From NCBI GenBank assembly GCA_965116935.1, contig OZ220737.1, positions 5,518,001 to 5,582,000 of the forward strand: a stretch of 64,000 nt of DNA, given 5' to 3'. Shown piece by piece: positions 44,300-52,525 of this stretch. A program made the position numbers and the translations under genes. This DNA is from VXYL01 sp965116935 (GTDB taxonomy: Bacteria; Pseudomonadota; Gammaproteobacteria; Pseudomonadales; Azotimanducaceae). The notes below the pieces were generated by a model that saw nothing but the letters and a program-made list of their open reading frames with translations, was not told where the DNA came from and did no database searches. Each line of letters opens with the position of its first letter. The first letter of the stretch is position 1.

Positions 44300-45265
44300 A
44301 TGAAGGACTTCAGCGGCAAGCTCGCCGTCATCACCGGCGGCGGCACTGGCATGGGGCGGGCGCTGGCTCGGCAACTCGTGGCGGAAGGTTGCGATGTAGC
44401 CATGTGCGACATCCTCGAGGACAACCTCGTCGAAACCCGGCGCCTTTGCGAGACGGAGGCAAGCCAGGGGCGCGTCATCAGCACCTTCATCTGCGATGTT
44501 TCCGACGAAGAGGCCGTGAACGACTTCCGCGACGCCGTGAAGCGCGAGCACGACACCGACCACATTGATCTGCTCTTCAACAACGCCGGCGTCGGTGCCG
44601 GCGCGAGCTTCGTGGACGGCGACCGCGACACTTGGGAGCGCACCTTCAACATCTGCTGGTTCGGCGTCTATTTCTGCGCCCGCGCCTTCATGCCGATGCT
44701 GCTCGCGAGCAAGGACGCCCACATGGTGAACACCTCAAGCGTCAACGGCTTCTGGGCCACGCTCGGCCCCACCAGCGCACACAGCTCCTACAGCGCCGCC
44801 AAGTTCGCGGTGAAGGGCTTCACCGAGGCGCTCATCAACGACTTCGGCACCAACGCGCCGCACGTGAAGGTGTCCGTGGTGATGCCCGGCCACATCGGCA
44901 CGTCCATCGCCCTCAACTCTAACCGCATCATCACCGGCCGCGACGAGCGGCAGATGACCCCCGCGGAGCTCGAAGTGGCACGCAAGCGCTGGTCTTCTCT
45001 CGGCATGCTCGAAGACGACGCCTCCGACGAGCAAGTGCTGGCCATGATGGAACAGATGGGCCGCAGCTTCCGCGACAACGCCCGCACCACGGCAGAAATG
45101 GCCGCCTCGATCATCTTGGATGGCGTGCGCGAAGAACGCTGGCGCATTCTGGTGGGCGACGACGCCCACGTCCTCGACGGGATGGTGCGAGCAGACCCGG
45201 AAAGCGCCTATTCGGAGGAGTTCATCGAGAAGCTCCGCGCAACGGACGAGTGGACTGTGGGCTAA
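44300..45265 (+). CDS. Short-chain dehydrogenase/reductase, long form
   Basis: 321 residues. TGGGTGMG cofactor loop (12-19), NNAGVG, catalytic Ser in NTSSVNGFWA, YSAAK with catalytic Tyr/Lys. It has a long tail (from about 225, DERQMTPAELEVARKRW) beyond a classical SDR, ending WTVG, perhaps an oligomerisation cap. NAD(P) oxidoreductase, substrate open. ATG 44300 follows AAAGAGGGGA, a good ribosome site. Confidence 0.9.
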   Translation: MKDFSGKLAVITGGGTGMGRALARQLVAEGCDVAMCDILEDNLVETRRLCETEASQGRVISTFICDVSDEEAVNDFRDAVKREHDTDHIDLLFNNAGVGAGASFVDGDRDTWERTFNICWFGVYFCARAFMPMLLASKDAHMVNTSSVNGFWATLGPTSAHSSYSAAKFAVKGFTEALINDFGTNAPHVKVSVVMPGHIGTSIALNSNRIITGRDERQMTPAELEVARKRWSSLGMLEDDASDEQVLAMMEQMGRSFRDNARTTAEMAASIILDGVREERWRILVGDDAHVLDGMVRADPESAYSEEFIEKLRATDEWTVG

Positions 45266-45333
45266 CCGGCCAAACCACCGGCAGCAGCCGAATCTACGTC
45301 CACAGCACTCCCCAAGCGAGAGCGGCGGAGTTT

Positions 45334-46014
45334 CTACGACGGACCGCTCGCCGCATTCGTTCCATAAAGTTCATCGAACCAACGCAAGAACAACCGAGCT
45401 GCTTCGCTGTCCGCGTTGAAATATCCTGCGGCAATCGCCGTCCCGAACGGTCGGCCCGGCTCCTCTTGCCATGACAGCCATGCATGGATCACGGCCTTCG
45501 TGTGTTTGACTGCGGGGAACGTGGCTCCGCTGTGGCGTGCGGCCGTCGTCGAATCGCGGGCGAGCGTTAGCAATGGGTCATTCTCGTCCACTAGGTCCTT
45601 GAGGAAATGTTCGAGAGCACCGGAGGTACGGTTATTGGGCATGAGCCACACGCCGACGCGTGCTTTGTAGTCCGGCACATCGGCGATGAAGCCGCTAGCG
45701 GGCAACTCGGTTGGGGGTTTGGGATCTAGAAACGAGAGACGGTCGCAAACTGCCCGCCAACTGTTCTCGGCAGCTTCGTCGGCGTCAAGGACGAAGCCCA
45801 CCGAGTGGCCGGTGCTGAATTTCACTGCCTGCTCCATCGCAGCGAGCACTTCGTCCTTGTTCCCAGCCGGCTCGATTTGGGGGCACATGGCGGGAAGTGT
45901 GTCCGCAACAACCCCGCCTGCAAACGGGCACTCGACACCGTGGCGCCGCAATAGGTGTCTGATGGCGTGTTTGTCGTCCGTGCCTTCAACGAAAAGGCTT
46001 GATCGTTCTACCAT
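45334..46014 (-). CDS. TOPRIM-like protein (DUF3226/DUF4435-like), partner of an AAA ATPase
   Basis: 226 residues. A TOPRIM-type metal site is visible: E10 in FVEGTDD and D77-x-D79 in VGFVLDADE. This fold is used by OLD-type nucleases and by DUF3226/DUF4435 effectors. The chosen ATG 46014 removes a leader that overlaps the upstream gene. It lies 13 bp downstream of an SMC/RecF-like ATPase on the same strand. Such a split OLD-like pair resembles PARIS and related abortive-infection systems; that function is inference. Confidence 0.75.
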   Translation of the reverse strand: MVERSSLFVEGTDDKHAIRHLLRRHGVECPFAGGVVADTLPAMCPQIEPAGNKDEVLAAMEQAVKFSTGHSVGFVLDADEAAENSWRAVCDRLSFLDPKPPTELPASGFIADVPDYKARVGVWLMPNNRTSGALEHFLKDLVDENDPLLTLARDSTTAARHSGATFPAVKHTKAVIHAWLSWQEEPGRPFGTAIAAGYFNADSEAARLFLRWFDELYGTNAASGPS

Positions 46015-46027
46015 GCCGAAGAGCCTG

Positions 46028-47098
46028 CTAGCGAAACTCGATGCCGCTCTCGACAGCAGGAGGTACATCAGCCCCTTGGATGCTGACGGCTCGGGGGAGT
46101 GACGTGTCTATCTTGTGAATGGAAACCTCGTCCGCAAGTTCGGGGTGCGACTTGACCATCGTTGCAAGGCCGCGGATGCAATCGTGACTATGTGTGGTCG
46201 CAAATAACTGCAAATGAGACTTCTGGGCGACCTCGACCAATAGACGCCACATGCCAGCCATGACAGTCCAGTGCAAGCCAGTGTCCACCTCGTCAACGAG
46301 GACACAGCCATCGGCATTGTTGGCAAAGGCCAACCTGAGAAGTAGCAGCCGACGCATTCCATCACCGAAAGTACCTAAAGGATACCTAGGGCCATGTCCG
46401 CGTAGGCCAACGACGATTCCTCCCCTCGGCATACGGTCATTCGCCAAGAAGTGAATGGACTCTATGTCGGGCATGAGAAGCTTCATGTCTTCTACGACTT
46501 CGACCTCGCGGCCGTTATTGACGAGGGCATTCCATGCTTCACCCAGAAAGGACGGGGCCGCCGAGGTCAGGGAGAGAAAACGAGCCGATGGACGTGTTGG
46601 CCGCGGACGGCGCGGGTCAGGAAGAAGCAATCCACCTTCAGTGACGGGCAAGACCAATGTAGGCTCATTTGGTGCTGCAAGGGTGACCGCCAAAGCCATC
46701 GCGGGCGATGCTTCGGATGGGAACTGCTCGTCGAAAATCCTAGATAGGGTGTCCTCACCAAGTTCGTCCAAGGACCGCAGTTCGACAGTCACTCGGTCCT
46801 TTCGGCAGCCGAGCAGCTCAAAAGAGGCACCAGGCTCGCACGCGTGACCGTAAAACAAGTGGGCTATGTTCGGCACTCGGCGTATCCCACGCCACTCAAG
46901 GGGGCGCATTTCGTCGCGCCGTTGGGCAGAGTTTGAGATCGATGCGGTGCTTCCTCCGGATAGGAGCAGATCCACGGCCTCAAGGACGGAGGTCTTCCCG
47001 CTGTTGTTCTTGCCAACCACGAGATTGACTCGGGCAAGGGAGTCGAGCCCGTAGGACTCGAAGCCACGAAACCCCGTCATCTTGAGTGACTTCAACAC
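46028..47098 (-). CDS. AAA15/OLD-like ATPase
   Basis: 356 residues of the ABC/SMC-like AAA15 type. Walker A GKNNSGKTS (29-37) after FRGFESYG; Walker B CVLVDEVDTGLHWT followed by the H-loop FATTHSHDC. The signature region reads TFGDGMRRLLLLRLAF. GTG 47098 matches the family N-terminus (LKSLKMTGFRG) and has GGGAG 9 nt upstream. It would be the sensor/ATPase half of a two-gene system with the TOPRIM-like protein at 45334, by analogy with AriA/AriB. No separate toxin or inhibitor is visible. Confidence 0.82.
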   Translation of the reverse strand: MLKSLKMTGFRGFESYGLDSLARVNLVVGKNNSGKTSVLEAVDLLLSGGSTASISNSAQRRDEMRPLEWRGIRRVPNIAHLFYGHACEPGASFELLGCRKDRVTVELRSLDELGEDTLSRIFDEQFPSEASPAMALAVTLAAPNEPTLVLPVTEGGLLLPDPRRPRPTRPSARFLSLTSAAPSFLGEAWNALVNNGREVEVVEDMKLLMPDIESIHFLANDRMPRGGIVVGLRGHGPRYPLGTFGDGMRRLLLLRLAFANNADGCVLVDEVDTGLHWTVMAGMWRLLVEVAQKSHLQLFATTHSHDCIRGLATMVKSHPELADEVSIHKIDTSLPRAVSIQGADVPPAVESGIEFR

Positions 47099-47187
47099 GC
47101 AACCAGCTCCCAGAGGGACTCGCGGGCGATTATAGGGTCTTGCGAACATCCACGTGCAGAGCGGCCACGGACGGGTAGAGCGTGGGG

Positions 47188-48702
47188 TTAGCGAGCGAAG
47201 TTGCGCTGATCGGGGGTGAGCGGCACCACGTCGGTGGTTTCCATGTACCACGTCAGCATGCGGTCGCGCAGACGCGCGAGTTCGGGGGCGTGTTCGGCCG
47301 CGTCGATTAGGTTGCGGGTTTCGCCGGGGTCGTTGGCGAGGTCGTAAAGCTCATCGGTCTCGTAGGCTCGGCGGACGTATTTGAAGCGGGCGTCGCGGCA
47401 CATCGTGGCCTTGGTGTGAAGCAGGGGGCGGTCTTCCCGCACCTGGAGGTTCACCCTCGGGGAGTAGAGGCCGAGGGACGAGCCTGAGGAGACGCTTTCG
47501 CGCTCGCTGGCTTGTGCCTCGTCTTCGAGCCGTCCGCCTTCGCAGAAGACGGCATCGCGGTGGTCGGCGCTCGGATCCGCCAGCACGTTTGCCAACGAGC
47601 GGCCGAAGTGCCAGTAGCCGCAGTCGATATCGGCCATGTCGTACACGGTGGCGGGGAAGTCCACCAGTTCCACCATCTGCTCACGTATGCCCGGCGCTGA
47701 CGCGCCGCCCGGCGGCTTCACGACGAGAGGCACGCGGCTCAAGGCATCCTGGAAGGTGTTCTGGGTCTTCTCCACGAGGCCGTAGTCGCCGGTGAAGTCG
47801 CCGTGGTCGGAGAACACGAACAGGGCCGTGTCGTCATAGCGGCCCGTTTCCCGCAGCGCATCGATCAGCAGCCCAAGCTGGTGATCCACGCGGGCGCACA
47901 TGCCGTAGTAGGTGGCGCGAAGTTCCCGCCAGCGCTCCTCGGTCCAGCCCGTCAGCCCCTGGCCGTCGCGAATGCCGGCCAGCAGGGCAGGCTTGTCGTC
48001 CCATGTTTCGAACACGTGGCGGGGCGGCACCGCGGCGCGGTCCGTGAGGGAATACCACGGTTCCTCCACACAATACGGCGGATGGGGGTAGCCGAGCGGC
48101 AGGAACAGGCAGAGCGGCTGCTCGGACTCCTCGCGCTCGCGCAGGAAGTCGATGGCGCCATACACCATCGACCAGTCGCCGTCGCAGTACACGCGCTCGC
48201 CCGCGGCATCGAGGCGGCCCTTGAAGAAGCTGAAATGGTTGTCGCCATCCGCTGGCCCGCGCCAAGCGAGGTCGCCGCCGTGGTTCCCCTCCCGGCGCGT
48301 AACGCCCCATCGCGCGTAATCGGCGGCTGTCGGTCGAAAGTGAACGTCGCAGTGTTGCTCGAAGCCGAGCTGCCCGGGCACGAGGTCGTTCTTGCCGCCC
48401 CACCAGACGAAATAGCCGTTGTCTTTCAGCACCTTGAGGAGGTTGGTCTCGCCGAGGTCGGGATTCAGCATGTGGTGCATGGTGCGGTGGCCGCGCACGT
48501 GCGGATACCAGCCGGTCATGAACGAGCAACGGCTCGGTGTGCAAACCGTCGCCTGCACGAAGGCGTTGCGGAAGGAAACGGCCTCGGAGGACACAAGGCT
48601 GTCGAGCACGGGAGTCGAGACGGCCGGGTGGCCCATGTGGCCGAGGGCATCGCCCCGCCACTGATCGGGATTGAAGATAACGATGTGGGGGCGCTTGGGC
48701 AT
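47188..48702 (-). CDS. Type I sulfatase
   Basis: 504 residues, hydrolysing sulfate esters. The sulfatase motif C-T-P-S-R is at C54 (TVCTPSRCSFMTG); the Cys must be turned into formylglycine by a maturase, not seen here. The metal residues lie in IFNPDQW and FSDHGDFTG. No signal peptide is visible, which is unusual for a polysaccharide sulfatase, so it may act in the cytoplasm on small sulfate esters. The choice of ATG 48702 gives the usual PNIVIF-like start (PHIVIFNPDQW). Confidence 0.9.
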   Translation of the reverse strand: MPKRPHIVIFNPDQWRGDALGHMGHPAVSTPVLDSLVSSEAVSFRNAFVQATVCTPSRCSFMTGWYPHVRGHRTMHHMLNPDLGETNLLKVLKDNGYFVWWGGKNDLVPGQLGFEQHCDVHFRPTAADYARWGVTRREGNHGGDLAWRGPADGDNHFSFFKGRLDAAGERVYCDGDWSMVYGAIDFLREREESEQPLCLFLPLGYPHPPYCVEEPWYSLTDRAAVPPRHVFETWDDKPALLAGIRDGQGLTGWTEERWRELRATYYGMCARVDHQLGLLIDALRETGRYDDTALFVFSDHGDFTGDYGLVEKTQNTFQDALSRVPLVVKPPGGASAPGIREQMVELVDFPATVYDMADIDCGYWHFGRSLANVLADPSADHRDAVFCEGGRLEDEAQASERESVSSGSSLGLYSPRVNLQVREDRPLLHTKATMCRDARFKYVRRAYETDELYDLANDPGETRNLIDAAEHAPELARLRDRMLTWYMETTDVVPLTPDQRNFAR

Positions 48703-48857
48703 TCAGGGCTCCTTCTCGGGAACGAGTCTTTGAAGGGAAGGCACTTGTAGCCCTCCCGCTACACGCAGCTGGGCGCGTTGCCTCCCTCCAGACGGTTCGC
48801 GTGCAAGTTCCCATCCCATCGAGGACGCCGAGTCGCGGACGCGCAAGGAACACCCTT

Positions 48858-48985
48858 GAAGGGCCCTCGGAGGGAAGGCATCCTGCCTTCCCTAAGCGCC
48901 GATAGGCGCTTTTCCGTCTGCCACAATGAAGCAAGTGCGCTGGCGCGCTGGGAAGGCAGGATGCCTTCCCTCCGAGGCTTTCGCT
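48858..48985. repeat. Dispersed palindromic repeat, family A, copy 5
   Basis: Arms GGGCCCTCGGAGGGAAGGCA and its inverted partner TGCCTTCCCTCCGAGGC flank a core with AGCGCCGATAGGCGCTTTT. It lies in the 389-bp spacer between sulfatase and acyl-CoA ligase, which holds no gene. Confidence 0.9.
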
Positions 48986-49091
48986 TCGAGTCGAATCGCT
49001 CAAGCATCTACGTGCTACGCGTCTGTTCCATGGAAGAGTGGAGCGCCCCTATTTGGCAAGGGCGCTCTGCGCACGTCAGGGCCGGAACCCC

Positions 49092-50591
49092 CTAGTCGCT
49101 GTCCAAGCGTTCCTTGACCACGCGGCGCAGGAGCTTGCCGGTTTCGTTGTAAGGCAGTTCCTGCCAGAACTCGATGCGTTCCGGAACTCGCGAGGAGCGC
49201 AGATGCTGCTTGACCCAGTCTTGCAGCTCCGTTTGCGTGGCGGTGGCCTTGAGCACCACCGCGCTCACGACCGCCTCGCCCCATTCGACGCTCGGCACGC
49301 CCACCACGGCCGCGTCTTCCACCGCGCCGTGTTCGAGCAGCACGTCCTCGATCTCGCCGGGGGACATGTTCTCGCCGCCGCGCACGATCACGTCGTCGGC
49401 GCGGCCTTCGAGGAAGAGATAGCCCTCCTCGTCGAGATAGCCGGCGTCGCGGGTGGGGAACCAGCCGTCGGCGCCCACCGTGCTGCCGCGGCCCTCGTAC
49501 TCGCCGGAGACCTGATCGCCGCGCACGTAGATCTCGCCGCGTTCGCCGGTGGGAAGCGCCTGGCCCTCGTCGTCGCGCACCTCGATCTCGATTCCGGGGA
49601 GCGGCACGCCAGCGGATTGCAGGCGGCGACGCACCGCTTCGTCTTCGCTGCCGGCGGCGGCGCGGTGTTCGTCTGGCCCGAGCACCGTGATGGTGGAACT
49701 CGTTTCGGTGAGGCCGTATGCGTTGGTGAAGTCGGTTTCGGGAAAGAGCTGCATCGCCCGTTCGATCACCGCCAGCGGCATCTTGCCGCCGCCGTAGGAG
49801 AGCGACTGAAGATGCGGCATGTGGGCGCTTTCTTGCCCTTCGAGCGCGTGGACGATGCGGGCTAGCATGGTCGGCACCACGAAGGCCGTGGTGATCTTCT
49901 CCGTGCGCGCGATCTCGATCCACGCCTCCGGGCTGAAGTTGGCAAGCTGCACCACGCGCCGCCCGGAATAGACCGAACTCAACACCGCGCCGATGCCGGC
50001 GACGTGGTACGGCGGCACGCACACGAGCGCGGCGTCGTCCTCGTCGGCGGCGCCGAACTCGACGGAGTTGAAGATGTAGGACACGAGGTGCTTGTGGCGC
50101 AGCACGGCGGCCTTGGGCGCGCCAGTTGTGCCGCTGGTGAAGAGGAGAACGCCCACTGAGTCTGGGTCCATCGAGCGGTAGTCCTCGTCGCCGCCTCCGC
50201 CCCGCGCCATGCCGAGAAAGTCGCCGCGGCTGGTGAGGGCGACGCCCTCTCGTTCGCCGAAGGCCGTCAGGTGGGTGATGTCGGTGACGAGGTACGCCGG
50301 CGTGATCCGCTCAAGCAGCGCGTCGATCTCGGCTTCGGCGAGGCGATAGTTGAGCGGCACGTATGGCACGTCTGCCCAGCCGGCGGCAAAGAGCCCCACC
50401 GGTATCGCGAGATTCGACACATCCAGCATGGCGAGGCGCTCGGCGCCTGCGTCGTGCACCGCCTGCGCCGCGGTGCGGGCGGCGGCGAGCAGTTCGGCAT
50501 AGGTGATGGACGAATCCGCCACCGGGTCGACGAAGGCAACCCGATCGCCAAAGGCGTCGGCCGCCATCTCCAGAAGCATGGTGGTATTCAC
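49092..50591 (-). CDS. AMP-binding acyl-CoA synthetase/ligase
   Basis: 499 residues, class I adenylate-forming enzyme: activates a carboxylic acid as acyl-AMP, then to CoA thioester. P-loop motif LLFTSGTTGAPKA, the A5 AYGLTETSS motif, and the hinge region GEIYVRGDQV to GGENMSPGEIEDVL are in order, ending with the catalytic lysine segment NETGKLLRR. The complete set points to an active enzyme; the acid is unknown. It lies just upstream of a small conserved gene on the same strand and could belong with the acyl-CoA dehydrogenase and SDR functions at 43-45 kb. Confidence 0.93.
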   Translation of the reverse strand: MNTTMLLEMAADAFGDRVAFVDPVADSSITYAELLAAARTAAQAVHDAGAERLAMLDVSNLAIPVGLFAAGWADVPYVPLNYRLAEAEIDALLERITPAYLVTDITHLTAFGEREGVALTSRGDFLGMARGGGGDEDYRSMDPDSVGVLLFTSGTTGAPKAAVLRHKHLVSYIFNSVEFGAADEDDAALVCVPPYHVAGIGAVLSSVYSGRRVVQLANFSPEAWIEIARTEKITTAFVVPTMLARIVHALEGQESAHMPHLQSLSYGGGKMPLAVIERAMQLFPETDFTNAYGLTETSSTITVLGPDEHRAAAGSEDEAVRRRLQSAGVPLPGIEIEVRDDEGQALPTGERGEIYVRGDQVSGEYEGRGSTVGADGWFPTRDAGYLDEEGYLFLEGRADDVIVRGGENMSPGEIEDVLLEHGAVEDAAVVGVPSVEWGEAVVSAVVLKATATQTELQDWVKQHLRSSRVPERIEFWQELPYNETGKLLRRVVKERLDSD

Positions 50592-50639
50592 TTCTCGCTT
50601 GGCGCCCTCCCCAAAGCGCGGTTCGCGAACGGCGCCGGC

Positions 50640-50706
50640 TTACCCGGCGGCGCGCTTGCGCGCCCTTGCGGGCGCATCGGCAGTTCGCTGGCGCGAACTG
50701 CTGCTC
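50640..50706. repeat. Dispersed hairpin repeat, family D, copy 1
   Basis: GCAGTTCGCTGGCGCGAACTGC is a strong hairpin followed by a second one with GCGCGCTTGCGCGC. The same two-hairpin unit occurs inverted at 60503. It ends directly after the stop of the small gene at 50708. Confidence 0.8.
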
Positions 50707-50707
50707 T

Positions 50708-51010
50708 CTAGTCGGTCTTGGGCAGTTTCTTGGCGTCCTTGACCGCCAGTGCGTCGCCGTCTGCCGCCAGCGAGCCTTCCCCCGCCTTGACGCAGAGCAC
50801 TTCCAGGCTGCCGTCGGCGTTCACGTAGCGCTTGCCGATGGCCGTGCCTTCCGCGTGACCCGGATCCACGGCACCGCCATTGGTTGCGCCGTCGCCCATG
50901 GGGCTGCCCCCACAGGTGATTTCCACGTCGCCGTCCGGCGCCGCTATGACCATGATCTCGGTGGAACAGACCGCGCTCTTGAGACGCTTGCCTGCGGACA
51001 AGGTTGTCAT
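50708..51010 (-). CDS. Small conserved protein of unknown function
   Basis: 100 residues, not assigned to a named family. Features are LKSAVCSTEIMVI, the DVEITCGGSPM turn and a C-terminal LEVLCVKAGEGSL region, with cysteines that could bind a metal, though no clear CxxC pair. Its start, ATG 51010, has a GGGGGGG-rich ribosome site. It lies 117 bp upstream of the acyl-CoA ligase gene on the same strand, so the two may be co-expressed. Confidence 0.7.
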   Translation of the reverse strand: MTTLSAGKRLKSAVCSTEIMVIAAPDGDVEITCGGSPMGDGATNGGAVDPGHAEGTAIGKRYVNADGSLEVLCVKAGEGSLAADGDALAVKDAKKLPKTD

Positions 51011-51111
51011 CGCCCCCCCTTGTGTTGACGAAAGGGCGCGGATTGTACCCAATCCGCCAGCGATGGGGCGCTCTCGCGGGCCTCGATTCGGCGACGGAGC
51101 GCCGCATAAAG

Positions 51112-51168
51112 ACGGGCCTTGGAGGGAAGGCATGCTGCCGTCCCTCCAATGGCCCGGCTCCGCAGGCT
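51112..51168. repeat. Dispersed palindromic repeat, family A, copy 6 (short form)
   Basis: GACGGGCCTTGGAGGGAAGG and the complementary TCCCTCCAATGGCCCG are joined directly without the long core, so a compact hairpin of about 50 bp remains. Confidence 0.85.
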
Positions 51169-51169
51169 G

Positions 51170-52422
51170 CTAGAAGTCGTTCATGCAGGTGGGGCGGTGG
51201 CGGGTGGCGAATAGGGCGTCTAGTTGTGGCAGTTTGCTGGGGTCAGTGACTTCCATTCGGCCGTAACGCGTCAGTTCCGAGGCGGTGGTGTGGCCGGAGA
51301 TTATAGGGATGCGAGGCCACGGGGATCGGTTCGGAGGTCTGGGGTCTGGCCGTTGGCGGAACGCGCCTCGCTTTCCTGGCCGGCGGACTCGATGCGCCAG
51401 ACTCCCTCGTTCCATGGGCACTCGGGGTCGCCCGTGATCTCGATGGTGGCGACGCCAGCGGTATCGTAGCCGCGCTGTTCGAGCAGCGCCCGAACGTCCA
51501 CCACCCGCAGCCAGATGCCGTCGTAGGTGGTGCGTTCGAGGAGGCGAGGTTCGAGCAGCAGTTCCGGCGCGGGATCGTCCTCGGAAGCCCGCCACCAGAG
51601 AATGCGGCCGACGAGATCGTGCCCCACGAGGAACTCCCACAACCCGCGATAGCCGGTCATGTCGAGCCAGACGAAATCCTGCACCGTAAGCTCCTGTGAG
51701 GGGCCAAACGAGGACAGTTCGCCGGCTGTGCGGTAGGTGATGTAGCCCACCGGCTCGTCGGCGGCATTGAAGTGCACGGCGCACCAAGGCGCTTTCTTCT
51801 TCGGCAGCACGATGTCCCACATCACGTCCGTGCGGTGCAGCAGGAGGTTGCGCTCCTCGATGAAGCGGCGGTACAGGTCGCTGACGATGGGGCGCGCTGC
51901 GTCAATATTCAAAAGTCGCGTATAGCCCTCGGCGCGCTCCCCGAACTCAAAGTGGAAGTGGCGAGGATCGAAGCGATAGCGGGCTTGCGTGCTGCCGCGT
52001 CCGTAGCCGAAGCGCTGGTAGATGGCGCCCATGGACGCCCACAGGATGGCCGCCGGCTGGCCGTTGTCGTGCGCGCGATGCAGGAGGTCGGTGATGAGGC
52101 GGCGCACAAGCCCGCGGCGGCGAAAGCCGGGGTAGGTGCCCACCGCGGTCACGCCATCGGCGGCCACGGCACGCCCGTTCATCCTCATGCGGAACGGATA
52201 TCCGCCGGAACTGGCGACGATCTTGCCCTTGTGGAACGCAGCGTGGGTCCATTCCGGCTTGAGCGCAGCGTCGAGCTCCTCCGGTGCTTCCTCAGGAGGC
52301 TCGTTGTCGCCAGCACGTCGCTCCTCGGCCGGCTGCGGCGTTTCGGCAAAGACGTAATGCAAGACCCGACGGAACTCCTTCAGCTCGTCTTCCACGACGG
52401 GCCGAAACTCGAACTCGTCCAT
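51170..52422 (-). pseudogene. Eis-like GNAT acetyltransferase, frameshifted near its C-terminus
   Basis: The main frame, ATG 52422 to the stop at 51301, gives 373 residues: a first GNAT domain with FRRRGLVRRLITDLL (acetyl-CoA loop), GAIYQRFGYG and an SCP2-like C-terminal region, matching the Eis/enhanced-intracellular-survival family. The family's final block continues only in another frame (51299-51170: SGHTTASELTRYGRM to CMNDF). Inserting one base in CTATAATCTCC would give LYISGHTT and restore a protein of about 417 residues. In mycobacterial Eis the C-terminal carboxylate takes part in catalysis, so the truncated form would probably be inactive. Confidence 0.85.
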
Positions 52423-52525
52423 GCGCTCTCCGCTGGGGTGGGCTCCAAGGGGCGCGCATTGTGCACCAACCGGCGTCGGGGATTGCAGTACGATGCGACG
52501 CGAAACCGAACGGAGGGGACATCGG

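Noticed and set aside
45334..47098. Firm annotation as PARIS (AriA/AriB)
   Set aside because: Architecture fits, but I cannot confirm the effector as DUF4435; left as an inference.
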